DNA of 64,000 nt from Streptomyces mirabilis (GTDB taxonomy: Bacteria; Actinomycetota; Actinomycetes; Streptomycetales; Streptomycetaceae), in NCBI RefSeq assembly GCF_018310535.1, contig NZ_CP074102.1, positions 2,852,001 to 2,916,000 of the forward strand. Reading direction: 5' to 3'. Both the position numbers and the translations under genes were made by a program. Shown piece by piece: positions 29,176 through 36,909 of this stretch. How positions within the stretch are numbered: position 1 is the stretch's first letter; each line of letters begins with the position of its first letter. The notes beneath the pieces were generated by a model. The model made no database searches. It worked only from the letters and a program-made list of their open reading frames with translations, and had not been told where the DNA came from.

Positions 29176-31520
29176 GCGCCGCTCCCAGCGTTCGGCAGTG
29201 GTCCAGAGACCTGGCCATGGGCGCCAAGTTCGCCTTCACCGGCGGACGCGAGGGCTGGATGCGTGCGGTCCTCACGGCCGTCGGGGTCGGGCTCGGCGTC
29301 GCGCTGCTGCTGCTCACCACGGCGCTGCCGAGTGCGCTCCAGGCCCGCAGCGACCGCGAGAAGGCCCGTACGGACATCACGTTCACCGATGTGGGCATAC
29401 CCAAGGCGTCCGATCGGACCCTTCTCGTCGCGGCCGTCGACGACACCTACCGCGACAAGGACATCCGCGGACGCGAGGTGCAACCCGAGGGGGCCCGGGC
29501 GCCGCTGCCGCCGGGGGTGAAGAAGATCCCGGCGCCGGGCGAGATGGTGGTCTCCCCCGCGCTGGCGGACCTGCTGAAGTCCGGCAGCGGGAAACTGCTA
29601 CGCGAGCGGCTGCCCTACCGCACCATCGGCACCATCGGGGAGCCCGGTCTCGTCGGCGCGAACGAACTCAGCTTCTACGCGGGCGCCGACAACCTCGCCC
29701 CGAGGATCGACGGCTCCAGAGTGACCCGTATCGACCACTTCGGGGAGCCCCTCGGACCGCCCGACAAACTGGACCCGGTACTCCTCCTGTTGATCATCGT
29801 CGTCTTCGTGGTGCTGCTGCTGCCGGTCGGTGTCTTCATCGCCGCGGCCGTGCGCTTCGGCGGCGAGCGGCGCGACCGGCGGCTCGCGGCACTGCGCCTG
29901 GTCGGCTCCGACAGCCGGATGACCCGGCGGATCGCCGCGGGCGAGGCCCTCTCGGGCGCCGTCCTCGGGCTCGCCTTCGGCACGGTCTTCTTCCTGCTGG
30001 CCCGTCAACTGGCGGGATCCGTCGAGATCTTCGGCAAGAGCGTGTTCCCGAGCTATCTGAACCCCACGCCCGCACTGGCCGCCCTGGTCGCGGTCGCGGT
30101 GCCCGCGGCCGCGGTCCTCGTCACCCTGCTCGCACTGCGCGGGGTCGTCATCGAGCCGCTCGGAGTGGTCCGTGCGGCCAAGCCCGCGCGGCGCCGACTG
30201 TGGTGGCGACTGCTGCTGCCGATCGGCGGACTCGCGATGCTCTACCCGATGATCGGCAAGGGCAACACCAGCGGAAACTTCAACCAGTACCTGGTGATCG
30301 GCGGTGTCCTGCTGCTCCTGATCGGCGTCACGGCGCTGCTGCCCTGGATCGTCGAAACGGTCGTCGCCCGGCTCGGATCCGGCTCGGTGTCCTGGCAACT
30401 CGCCATCCGCAGACTCCAGTTGAGCAGCGGAACGGCGGCCCGCATGGTCAACGGCATCGCGGTCGCGGTGGCCGGCGCCATCGCCCTGCAAATGCTGTTC
30501 GCCGGGGTCGAGGGCGACTACACCAAGGACACGTCGAACGACCTCCAGCGGGCGCAGATGCAGATCCGCCTCCCGTACGACGTCCCGCTCGACCAGGCCC
30601 GCGAGCAGTTCGCGCGGACCAAGGGCGTACGACAGGTCACCGCGATCGGCTCCGGTTCGCTGGGCGACCGGAAGCGGGACCCCAACACGTCCACGACCGC
30701 GACCGTCGGCAACTGCGCGTCGCTGCGCGAGGTGGCCACGCTGCCGACGTGCCGCGACGGCGACGTCTTCCTCGTCAAGGGCCACGACAGCGACCTGGAC
30801 GCGGCGAAGCTCGGCAAGCCCGGCCGAACCCTCTACATCGACCCCTCCTACTCCGACAGCTTCAGGGGCAGGCAGGCCGCCTGGACCGTGCCGCAGGACA
30901 TCAAGGCAGCCCAAATCCGCACGGACGCGACGAACGGTCTGACCGGCGGCATCCTGTTCACCCCGAGCGCACTGCCGGCCGGGGCCGCACAGGCGATCGA
31001 GGGCAGCGCCTACCTGCAGATCGACCAGTCGGCACCGGACGTCTACGACCTCGTTCGCAACACCACGGCGAAGCTCAGCCCGCTGGCCCACGCCTGGACC
31101 TGGGCGTCGACCGAGCAGGACAACCGCTACACCTCCATCCGCACCGGCCTGTCCGTCGGCGCGGCCTGCGTCCTGTTCCTGATCGGCGCGAGCCTGCTGG
31201 TCTCACAGCTGGAACAGCTGCGCGAGCGAAAGAAACTGCTCTCCGTCCTGGTCGCCTTCGGCACTCGACGCCGCACGCTGAGCCTGTCGGTGCTCTGGCA
31301 GACCGCGATCCCGATCGCGCTGGGTCTGTTGCTCGCTTCCGTGGTCGGTGTGACCCTGGGCGTGGTCCTGCAGAAGATGACGAGCGTCTCGGTGCGCGTG
31401 GACTGGCCGAGCCTGCTGTCGATGACCGGCATCGGCGCGGGAGTCGTCCTGCTGGTGACCGCACTCAGCCTGCCGCCACTGCTGCGGCTGATGCGGCCGG
31501 ACGGACTGCGCACCGAGTGA
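29172..31520 (+). CDS. FtsX/MacB-type ABC transporter permease
   Basis: 782-residue permease of the MacB-FtsX superfamily. One membrane segment near the N-terminus (AVLTAVGVGLGVALLLLTT) precedes an extracytoplasmic domain. Several helices lie mid-protein (PVLLLLIIVVFVVLLLPVGV onward, about residues 195-400), then a second periplasmic-type domain (about 435-650) with two cysteines (VGNCASL, LPTCRDG). Three C-terminal helices end the protein. The duplicated FtsX arrangement is typical of single-chain permeases that pair with two ATPase copies. It overlaps the ATPase gene by four bases and is last in the operon. Confidence 0.92.
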   Translation: MSAAPSVRQWSRDLAMGAKFAFTGGREGWMRAVLTAVGVGLGVALLLLTTALPSALQARSDREKARTDITFTDVGIPKASDRTLLVAAVDDTYRDKDIRGREVQPEGARAPLPPGVKKIPAPGEMVVSPALADLLKSGSGKLLRERLPYRTIGTIGEPGLVGANELSFYAGADNLAPRIDGSRVTRIDHFGEPLGPPDKLDPVLLLLIIVVFVVLLLPVGVFIAAAVRFGGERRDRRLAALRLVGSDSRMTRRIAAGEALSGAVLGLAFGTVFFLLARQLAGSVEIFGKSVFPSYLNPTPALAALVAVAVPAAAVLVTLLALRGVVIEPLGVVRAAKPARRRLWWRLLLPIGGLAMLYPMIGKGNTSGNFNQYLVIGGVLLLLIGVTALLPWIVETVVARLGSGSVSWQLAIRRLQLSSGTAARMVNGIAVAVAGAIALQMLFAGVEGDYTKDTSNDLQRAQMQIRLPYDVPLDQAREQFARTKGVRQVTAIGSGSLGDRKRDPNTSTTATVGNCASLREVATLPTCRDGDVFLVKGHDSDLDAAKLGKPGRTLYIDPSYSDSFRGRQAAWTVPQDIKAAQIRTDATNGLTGGILFTPSALPAGAAQAIEGSAYLQIDQSAPDVYDLVRNTTAKLSPLAHAWTWASTEQDNRYTSIRTGLSVGAACVLFLIGASLLVSQLEQLRERKKLLSVLVAFGTRRRTLSLSVLWQTAIPIALGLLLASVVGVTLGVVLQKMTSVSVRVDWPSLLSMTGIGAGVVLLVTALSLPPLLRLMRPDGLRTE

Positions 31521-31542
31521 CGGGGCCCGTGGACCGGGACGC

Positions 31543-32571
31543 TCAGGCGTCCCGGTCCCACACCCGTACCGGCAGCGGTCGCAGCGCTTCTCGGAGCGCG
31601 GCGGCCAGTTCTTCGTACTCGCCGCCGCGCGCGGCCCCGGCCCGCATCGCCAGCGCGATCCGGCGGGTCGGCGCCGGGTCCGCGAAGTAGCCGGTCAGGA
31701 GCTGGTTGCTGCGGGTCGTCTCGACCTTGACGGCGGTGCGCGGCAGCAGGGTGCAGCCGAGGCCGCCGGCGACGAGCTGGACCAGGGTGGACAGGCCCGC
31801 GGCCGTGGTGGTGACCGGGGCGTCCTCCCGGCCCGCCTCCCGGCAGATGTCGAGGGCCTGGTCGCGCAGGCAGTGTCCCTCGTCGAGCAGAAGCAGGTTG
31901 AGCTCGCGCAGGGCTTCGCGGGGGATTCCCTCCCGGCCGCCGAGCGAGTGGTCGAGCGGGGTGACGAGCACGAAGTCCTCGTCGAACAGCGGGAGTTCGG
32001 TCACGCCGGGCATACCGAGGGGGACGGCGAGCAGCAGCAGGTCGAGACGGCCGGAGGTCAGCCCGTCGAGGAGGTTGGCGGTCTGCTCCTCGTGGACCTG
32101 GAGGTCGAGGTCCGGGTAGCGGTCGTGGACCAGGTTGAGGACGGTGGGCAGGAGGTAGGGCGCGACGGTGGGGATGACGCCGAGGCGCAGCGCCCCGGTG
32201 AACGGCGCCCGTACCGCCTCCGCTTCCTCCATGAGCGCGCCGACCTCGTCCAGTACCGCCTTCGCGCGTACGGCGAGACGTTCGCCGGCGGGTGAGAGCA
32301 GCACCTTGCGGGTCGTACGCTCCAGGAGGGTCACGCCGAGCGTCTCCTCCAGGACGGAGACCGCGCCGGACAGCGCGGGCTGGCTCATGCCGATCGCGGC
32401 GGCGGCGTCACGGAAGTGCAGGTGTTCGGCCACGGCGGCGAAGGCGCGCAGCTGGGCGAGGCTCGGCTGACGGCGCCCGTTCCCCTTGGGGCTCATGACT
32501 CCCTTGCCACTCATGGCTCCCTTGCCGCTCATGGGGCCCTTGGAGCTTGCGTTGCCCATCGGGCTGGCCAT
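31543..32571 (-). CDS. oxyR: LysR-family peroxide sensor OxyR
   Basis: 342-residue OxyR. The HTH (about 36-93) includes AFAAVAEHLHFRDAAAAIGM and SQPALSGAVSVLEETLG. The effector domain carries the redox pair C234 and C243 (GHCLRDQALDIC), spaced like the regulatory cysteines of E. coli OxyR, so disulfide sensing is expected. The ATG at 32571 has GAGAGG six bases upstream; a GTG at 32586 lies on top of that site. The first 30 residues are an unusual Gly/Lys/Met repeat. It is divergent from ahpC-ahpD, the classic OxyR target arrangement in actinobacteria. Confidence 0.94.
   Translation of the reverse strand: MASPMGNASSKGPMSGKGAMSGKGVMSPKGNGRRQPSLAQLRAFAAVAEHLHFRDAAAAIGMSQPALSGAVSVLEETLGVTLLERTTRKVLLSPAGERLAVRAKAVLDEVGALMEEAEAVRAPFTGALRLGVIPTVAPYLLPTVLNLVHDRYPDLDLQVHEEQTANLLDGLTSGRLDLLLLAVPLGMPGVTELPLFDEDFVLVTPLDHSLGGREGIPREALRELNLLLLDEGHCLRDQALDICREAGREDAPVTTTAAGLSTLVQLVAGGLGCTLLPRTAVKVETTRSNQLLTGYFADPAPTRRIALAMRAGAARGGEYEELAAALREALRPLPVRVWDRDA
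32491..32544. repeat. 18-bp in-frame tandem repeat in the oxyR 5' end
   Basis: Three units (32491-32508, 32509-32526, 32527-32544), of the form ACTCATGGCTCCCTTGCC on the plus strand, encode repeated M-S-G-K-G-A near the OxyR N-terminus. The 18-bp length keeps the frame. Confidence 0.88.
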
Positions 32572-32596
32572 GGCCGCACCTCTCACTCATAGTCAC

Positions 32597-32615
32597 TGAT
32601 AATTGCAGTCGATCA
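32597..32615. promoter_or_regulatory. Candidate OxyR binding site (T-N11-A type)
   Basis: TGAT-N11-ATCA matches the LysR-type T-N11-A box. It lies 26 bases from the oxyR ATG and about 115 bases from ahpC, in the divergent promoter region, where OxyR would control both genes. The region is locally AT-rich. Confidence 0.6.
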
Positions 32616-32729
32616 ACACGACCGAGTGTAGCTATTTCCGTAATCAATGCAGCATGTGCCAACATCAGCATCGTCCAACCCCCGGGAAACGCCCCCAAAA
32701 AGGGCTTTTCCTCGCTGCAAGGAGAGCGT

Positions 32730-33284
32730 GTGCTCACTGTCGGTGACAAGTTCCCCGAGTTCGATCTGACCGCCTGTGTCTCGCTGGAGAAGGGCGAGGA
32801 GTTCCAGCAGATCAACCACAAGACCTACGAGGGTCAGTGGAAGGTGATCTTCGCATGGCCCAAGGACTTCACCTTCGTGTGCCCGACCGAGATCGCGGCC
32901 TTCGGCAAGCTGAACGACGAGTTCGCCGACCGTGACGCCCAGGTGCTCGGCTTCTCCGGCGACTCCGAGTTCGTGCACCACGCCTGGCGCAAGGACCACG
33001 ACGACCTGCGTGACCTGCCCTTCCCGATGATGGCCGACTCGAAGCACGAGCTCATGCGGGACCTCGGCATCGAGGGCGAGGACGGCTTCGCCAAGCGCGC
33101 GGTGTTCATCGTCGACCAGAACAACGAGATCCAGTTCTCCATGGTGACCGCCGGTTCCGTCGGCCGTAACCCCAAGGAGGTCCTCCGGGTCCTCGACGCG
33201 CTCCAGACGGACGAGCTCTGCCCGTGCAACTGGACCAAGGGCGAGAACACCCTCGACCCGGTGGCACTCCTGGCGGGTGAGTAA
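32730..33284 (+). CDS. ahpC: Alkyl hydroperoxide reductase, peroxiredoxin subunit
   Basis: 184-residue 2-Cys peroxiredoxin that reduces organic peroxides and peroxynitrite. The peroxidatic cysteine C51 lies in DFTFVCPTE. C164 and C166 in DELCPCNW match the double C-terminal cysteines of mycobacterial AhpC. The GTG at 32730 is chosen because AAGGAGAG lies just upstream; the longer frame from 32547 runs through the promoter region and the oxyR 5' end. ahpD follows six bases after the stop and supplies the reducing partner. Confidence 0.97.
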   Translation: MLTVGDKFPEFDLTACVSLEKGEEFQQINHKTYEGQWKVIFAWPKDFTFVCPTEIAAFGKLNDEFADRDAQVLGFSGDSEFVHHAWRKDHDDLRDLPFPMMADSKHELMRDLGIEGEDGFAKRAVFIVDQNNEIQFSMVTAGSVGRNPKEVLRVLDALQTDELCPCNWTKGENTLDPVALLAGE

Positions 33285-33290
33285 CCCTCC

Positions 33291-33824
33291 ATGGCCCTCG
33301 ACGTACTGAAGTCCGCCCTGCCGGACTACGCGAAGGACCTGCGTCTCAACCTCGGCTCGGTCATCGGCAACTCGGACCTTCCGCAGCAGCGGCTGTGGGG
33401 GACGGTGCTGGCGTGTGCGATCGCGGCGCGGTCGCCGCGGGTGCTGCGGGAGCTGGAGCCGGAGGCGAAGGCTCAGCTGTCGCCGCAGGCGTACACCGCC
33501 GCCAAGTCGGCTGCCGCGATCATGGCGATGAACAACGTCTTCTACCGCACGCGGCACCTGCTGTCGGACCCTGAGTACGGGACCCTGCGGGCCGGTCTGC
33601 GGATGAACGTCATCGGCAACCCCGGTGTCGAGAAGGTCGACTTCGAGCTGTGGTCGCTGGCGGTGTCCGCGGTGAACGGCTGCGGTCAGTGTCTTGACTC
33701 CCATGAGCAGGTGCTCCGCAAGGCGGGCGTCGACCGGGAGACGATCCAGGAGGCGTTCAAGATCGCTTCTGTGATCCAGGCGGTCGCCACGACGCTGGAC
33801 GCCGAAGCCGTCCTCGCGGAGTAA
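33291..33824 (+). CDS. ahpD: Alkylhydroperoxidase AhpD
   Basis: 177-residue AhpD. The thioredoxin-like active site is C131-G-Q-C134 with H138 ([10 protein letters not shown]) and E119 (DFELW), all intact. In actinobacteria AhpD links lipoamide/dihydrolipoamide dehydrogenase electrons to AhpC and has weak peroxidase activity itself. The gene lies in an operon with ahpC under the divergent oxyR promoter region. A hairpin terminator follows within 20 bases. Confidence 0.97.
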   Translation: MALDVLKSALPDYAKDLRLNLGSVIGNSDLPQQRLWGTVLACAIAARSPRVLRELEPEAKAQLSPQAYTAAKSAAAIMAMNNVFYRTRHLLSDPEYGTLRAGLRMNVIGNPGVEKVDFELWSLAVSAVNGCGQCLDSHEQVLRKAGVDRETIQEAFKIASVIQAVATTLDAEAVLAE

Positions 33825-33842
33825 CCTCCGCCGCTTTGCTCG

Positions 33843-33875
33843 GGCCCCGTTCACCCTGGTCGGGTGGGCGGGGCC
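33843..33875 (+). terminator. Hairpin after ahpD
   Basis: GGCCCCG (33843-33849) pairs with CGGGGCC (33869-33875), with an inner ACCC/GGGT stem. It lies 19 bases after the ahpD stop. The T-run is weak. Confidence 0.7.
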
Positions 33876-34036
33876 TTGGTTTCTCGCCCCCGCCGCCCCT
33901 ACCCGTCCCGTCCCTACCTGGGGGCTCCGCCCCCAGACCCCCGGGTGGGTTCGTTGGCTGCGGGTGAGTGGGGGCGCTTGGCGCGCAGCCCCGCGCCCCT
34001 GGGGCACGGGGCTGCGCCCCGGCGCCCCGGGTTTTT

Positions 34037-34069
34037 AGGGGCGCGGGGAACTGCGCGACCAGCCCCCAC
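34037..34069. repeat. Dispersed GC-rich intergenic repeat, copy 3
   Basis: 33-bp element starting AGGGGCGCGGGGAACTGCGC and ending in a run of C. It is identical to the copy at 34128 and related in inverted orientation to those near 12350 and 27781. Confidence 0.88.
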
Positions 34070-34127
34070 CGGGCCCGCAGCCAAACGAATCCGGGTAGGC
34101 GGGGGATCCGGGGCGAAGCCCCGCCTC

Positions 34128-34160
34128 AGGGGCGCGGGGAACTGCGCGACCAGCCCCCAC
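34128..34160. repeat. Dispersed GC-rich intergenic repeat, copy 4
   Basis: Identical over 33 bases to the copy at 34037, 91 bases away in the same orientation. It ends 18 bases from the stop of the AI-2E transporter gene. Confidence 0.88.
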
Positions 34161-34177
34161 CCGCCCGGAGGGAATCG

Positions 34178-35599
34178 TTACGGGGACGGGGGGCGTACCG
34201 GGGCCACATCGATCGCTGTGGCGCCCCGCGGCTCCGGCGCATGGCGGAGTCCCGGCTCGCGGGAGTACGAACGCAGGTAGCCCACCACCGTGTTGGTGAC
34301 CGCCACCAGTGGCACCGCCACCACGGCCCCGCCGATCCCGGCGACCAGCCCACCCGCCGCGACGGACAGCACCACCGCCAGCGGATGCACCCGCACGGCC
34401 CGCCCCAGAATGAACGGCTGGAGGATGTGGCCCTCGATCTGCTGGACCGCGAGAACGACGAGCAGCGTCATCAGCGCGGTGAACACACCCTGCGTCACCA
34501 CCGCGACCACCACCGCCAGCGCCCCCGACATCACCGCGCCCACCAGCGGAATGAACGCGAAGAGGAAGATGAAGACGGCGAGGGGCACGGCCATGGGGAC
34601 GTTCAGGAAGTAGATGCCGAGGCCGATGAAGATCGCGTCGATCAGAGCCACTATCACCGTGCCGCGCACATAGGCCGTCAGGGTCCGCCACGCGCGGGGC
34701 CCCGCCCCGGCCACCCCCGGCCGCGCCGCCGCGGGCACCAGCTTCAGTGTCCACTCCCAGATGCGCTTGCCGTCGTAGAGGAGGAAGAGCGTCGAGAACA
34801 TCGTCAGGAGGATGCCGGTCAGCGCTTCCACTATGACCGTCACGCCCTCCAGCCCCGCCGACGTGATCTGGTCCGTGTTCGCGCCGATCGCCTCCCGCAG
34901 GTTCTTGGCGATCTCGTTGATCTGCTTGTCCGTCACATGGAACGGGCTGTTGAGGAGCCACTTGCGCAACTCGTCGATGCCGTCCTGGATCTGGTTCGAG
35001 AGGTTGTCGATGTTCTCCTGGACCTGCCAGACCACGAACCAGCCGACCAGCCCCATGATGACGAAGCCGAGGATCGCGGTGAGCGCGGTGGCGAGGCCCC
35101 TGGGGAATCCCACTCTCTTCAGGCGCGCCACGGTGGGCTGAAGCAGCGCGGTGATGAGCAGCGCGGCGACGAAGGCCAGTACGACCAGTTGTACGGCGCT
35201 GATCACCCGCATCAACACCCAGAGGGTGCCCGCGAGAACGAGCAGCCGCCAGCCGGCCTCGGCCGCGACCCGTACCCCCCATGGCACGGCCAGGACGGGA
35301 TCGGGCCGAGTGTGCGTCTGCGGCCCATGGGTGTAGTGGGGGGCGGGGACGAACATGACGGAGGGCTCGGATTCGGATCCAGGTTCACGTTCGGGAGTGG
35401 CGTCGGCAGGGGGTGCGGAAGGCTTCGCGTCCGCCCGTACCGTCGTCGAGCCGCGCGGCGACCGGTCGTCGGTCTCGTCGCTCAGGTCGAGCGAGCCCCC
35501 CGACTCCTTCTCCACCTCGGCGCGGCGCTCGTCCAACCGCGCACCCAGCTCCGTCAGCTTGGCGCCGAGCCGGCCGAGCAACCCTGGCACTCTCGACAT
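34178..35599 (-). CDS. AI-2E family transporter (YdbI/PerM type)
   Basis: 473-residue polytopic membrane protein. The ATG at 35599 has AAAGGACGG upstream and begins MSRVPGLLGRLG; the frame stays open to 35665. The N-terminal 110 residues are charged and Pro-rich. About seven to eight membrane segments follow, with an amphipathic region between helices (ENIDNLSNQIQDGIDELRKW) typical of the family. Later segments include VAVVTQGVFTALMTLLVV and the family signature GHILQPFILGRAVRVHP. Despite the name, most members are uncharacterised and some act as ion antiporters, so the substrate is not assigned. Confidence 0.92.
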   Translation of the reverse strand: MSRVPGLLGRLGAKLTELGARLDERRAEVEKESGGSLDLSDETDDRSPRGSTTVRADAKPSAPPADATPEREPGSESEPSVMFVPAPHYTHGPQTHTRPDPVLAVPWGVRVAAEAGWRLLVLAGTLWVLMRVISAVQLVVLAFVAALLITALLQPTVARLKRVGFPRGLATALTAILGFVIMGLVGWFVVWQVQENIDNLSNQIQDGIDELRKWLLNSPFHVTDKQINEIAKNLREAIGANTDQITSAGLEGVTVIVEALTGILLTMFSTLFLLYDGKRIWEWTLKLVPAAARPGVAGAGPRAWRTLTAYVRGTVIVALIDAIFIGLGIYFLNVPMAVPLAVFIFLFAFIPLVGAVMSGALAVVVAVVTQGVFTALMTLLVVLAVQQIEGHILQPFILGRAVRVHPLAVVLSVAAGGLVAGIGGAVVAVPLVAVTNTVVGYLRSYSREPGLRHAPEPRGATAIDVAPVRPPSP

Positions 35600-35733
35600 G
35601 ATCCGTCCTTTTCCCCCGCTTCTCCCCACCACTCCCCCCTGGAGTCGTCGGTTCCGACCGTACATGGCCGAAGCCCCTCACCCTAGGACGGGGAGGGGCT
35701 TCGAAAGGTTGAGCGGCCGGAGGTGACGACGGC

Positions 35734-36420
35734 TCAGTAGTTGCCGTGAGCCTGCCAGTACGACCAGGCGTCGCAGGGGCTGCCGTAGCGTTCGTTCATG
35801 TAGTTGAGGCCCCACTTGATCTGCGTGGCCGGGTTGGTCTGCCAGTCGGCACCGACCGACGCCATCTTGCTGCCGGGCAGCGACTGCACGAGACCGTAGG
35901 CGCCGGAAGAGGGGTTCTGGGCCCGGTAGTTCCAGGTGGACTCGTGGTCCACGATGTTGCTGAAGCACTGGAACTGACCGCTGGGGATGATCTGGCGCGC
36001 GATGGCCTGGACCTCGGCAACGGTGTACGAGGACTGCGGGGCCAGGCTGACAGCGGCCCGCGTCTCGGAGCGGCTGGCCGCTTCCGCGGCTTCCTTGCGC
36101 GCCTTGGCGTCCGCCGCGGCCTTCTGCTTCGCGACCGCGTCCTTGGCAGCCTGCTTGCGGGCAGCCTCCTCCGCGTCCTTCTTGGCGCTCGCGTCCGCGG
36201 CGATGGCCTGTGCATCGGCCTGCTGCGTCAGGGACGCGGTCTGCACCTGGGCCTGCTGGCCCGCAGGTATGTCCGCGAGGAGAGTCGAGTCACTCGCCGT
36301 CGCCTCGGCGTCGTTCGACGGCTGGCCAGTGTTGCCCGAGGCAACACCACTCACGGCGCCGACAGCGGTGACCGCGGTGGCCGAGGCCACTGCGAGTCCC
36401 CGGACCGAAATCCGGCTCAC
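35734..36420 (-). CDS. Secreted lytic transglycosylase (SLT/RPF-like fold)
   Basis: 228-residue exported murein hydrolase. GTG 36420 has GAAGGA five bases upstream and begins a signal peptide (MSRISVRGLAVASATAVTAV, cleavage near residue 28). Residues about 55-125 form an Ala/Lys/Glu-rich coiled segment. The C-terminal domain (128-228) carries the catalytic glutamate E160 in DHESTWNYRAQNPSSGAYG, then GLVQSLPGSKM. Cysteines C152 and C216 may form a disulfide. The long leader with a strong stem-loop suggests post-transcriptional control, as in other Streptomyces wall hydrolase genes. An ATG at 36438 is the alternative start. Confidence 0.9.
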   Translation of the reverse strand: MSRISVRGLAVASATAVTAVGAVSGVASGNTGQPSNDAEATASDSTLLADIPAGQQAQVQTASLTQQADAQAIAADASAKKDAEEAARKQAAKDAVAKQKAAADAKARKEAAEAASRSETRAAVSLAPQSSYTVAEVQAIARQIIPSGQFQCFSNIVDHESTWNYRAQNPSSGAYGLVQSLPGSKMASVGADWQTNPATQIKWGLNYMNERYGSPCDAWSYWQAHGNY

Positions 36421-36502
36421 ACGGTTTCCTTCCAGCATCGCCCGCTTAGGTGACCCTCGCGGACGCAATCGTGCCCCTGAACGCTGGCCTCCCAACTGCG
36501 GG

Positions 36503-36541
36503 GTCACGGGAGGCACGGGCCCGGTGGGCAACTCCCGTGAC
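36503..36541 (-). promoter_or_regulatory. Strong leader stem-loop upstream of the transglycosylase
   Basis: GTCACGGGAG (36503-36512) pairs with CTCCCGTGAC (36532-36541), enclosing a smaller GCCC-acc-GGGC hairpin. It lies 83 bases upstream of the start codon, so it would be in the 5' leader. It may be a stability or attenuation element. Confidence 0.6.
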
Positions 36542-36697
36542 GGAAGTGCCGCGTGATGCGCGGGCGGCATACGACGACTCTATGGAGTTCTGGTGTTCCT
36601 GAGGTGCGGTACCGCTGGGGGTACACGTGTGTCGTATGCGGGGCCTGACAGGAATGAGACTCTGCCGTAACCCGACGCCGCGAGGCAATTCCCAGTT

Positions 36698-36717
36698 GCG
36701 TGTGAAAGCTCACACGC
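36698..36717. promoter_or_regulatory. TGTGA/TCACA inverted repeat
   Basis: GCGTGTGA and TCACACGC flank AAGC, giving 8-bp arms. The core resembles a CRP site but with a 4-base rather than 6-base centre. It lies about 280 bases upstream of the transglycosylase, in the likely promoter region. Confidence 0.5.
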
Positions 36718-36757
36718 CGTTTGCCCCAGGAGTTTTGCGGAAACAAGCGCGCACGAA

Positions 36758-36800
36758 GACGCCGCCCGGCTAGGCTCTTCGCCTTTTGCCGGGCGGCGTC
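36758..36800 (-). terminator. Terminator hairpin downstream of phoH
   Basis: A perfect 13-bp inverted repeat (arms 36758-36770 and 36788-36800, GACGCCGCCCGGC) with a 17-base loop that can itself pair (AGGC/GCCT). It lies 106 bases beyond the phoH stop and upstream of the transglycosylase promoter region. Confidence 0.8.
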
Positions 36801-36840
36801 AACTACCGTGCATCCACCACGTTTTGACCAACCGGGGCAA

Positions 36841-36909
36841 GCAGTACCAGATGGGTCCAGGTGGAGCCAGATGGAGCCAGATGGAGCCAGATGGAGCCAG
36901 GTGGGTCAG
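36841..36909. repeat. 10-bp tandem repeat at the phoH stop codon
   Basis: At least four units of ATGGAGCCAG or GTGGAGCCAG run in register (36861-36900), with degenerate units before and after. The array ends at the phoH stop codon (36906-36908). The period equals about one helical turn. Confidence 0.92.

Larger units (their letters stand above)
33876..34177. other. Gene-free repeat-rich spacer between convergent ahpD and AI-2E genes
   Basis: About 300 bases with no coding signal. It holds two identical 33-bp repeats, a degenerate inverted copy near 33960-34010, and several overlapping GC hairpins. It probably ends transcription from both sides and may be a recombination scar. Confidence 0.8.
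36421..36905. other. 485-base spacer upstream of the transglycosylase gene
   Basis: No gene. Read leftward it holds a 10-bp tandem repeat at the phoH stop, a 13-bp terminator hairpin for phoH, a TGTGA-TCACA palindrome, the presumed transglycosylase promoter and a stem-loop in the leader. I looked for a ydaO-type (c-di-AMP) riboswitch and could not match its core. Confidence 0.75.

Noticed and set aside
36421..36660. Possible ydaO-type c-di-AMP riboswitch in the transglycosylase leader
   Set aside because: A strong stem is present, but I could not match the conserved core segments of that class; recorded as an unassigned stem-loop.
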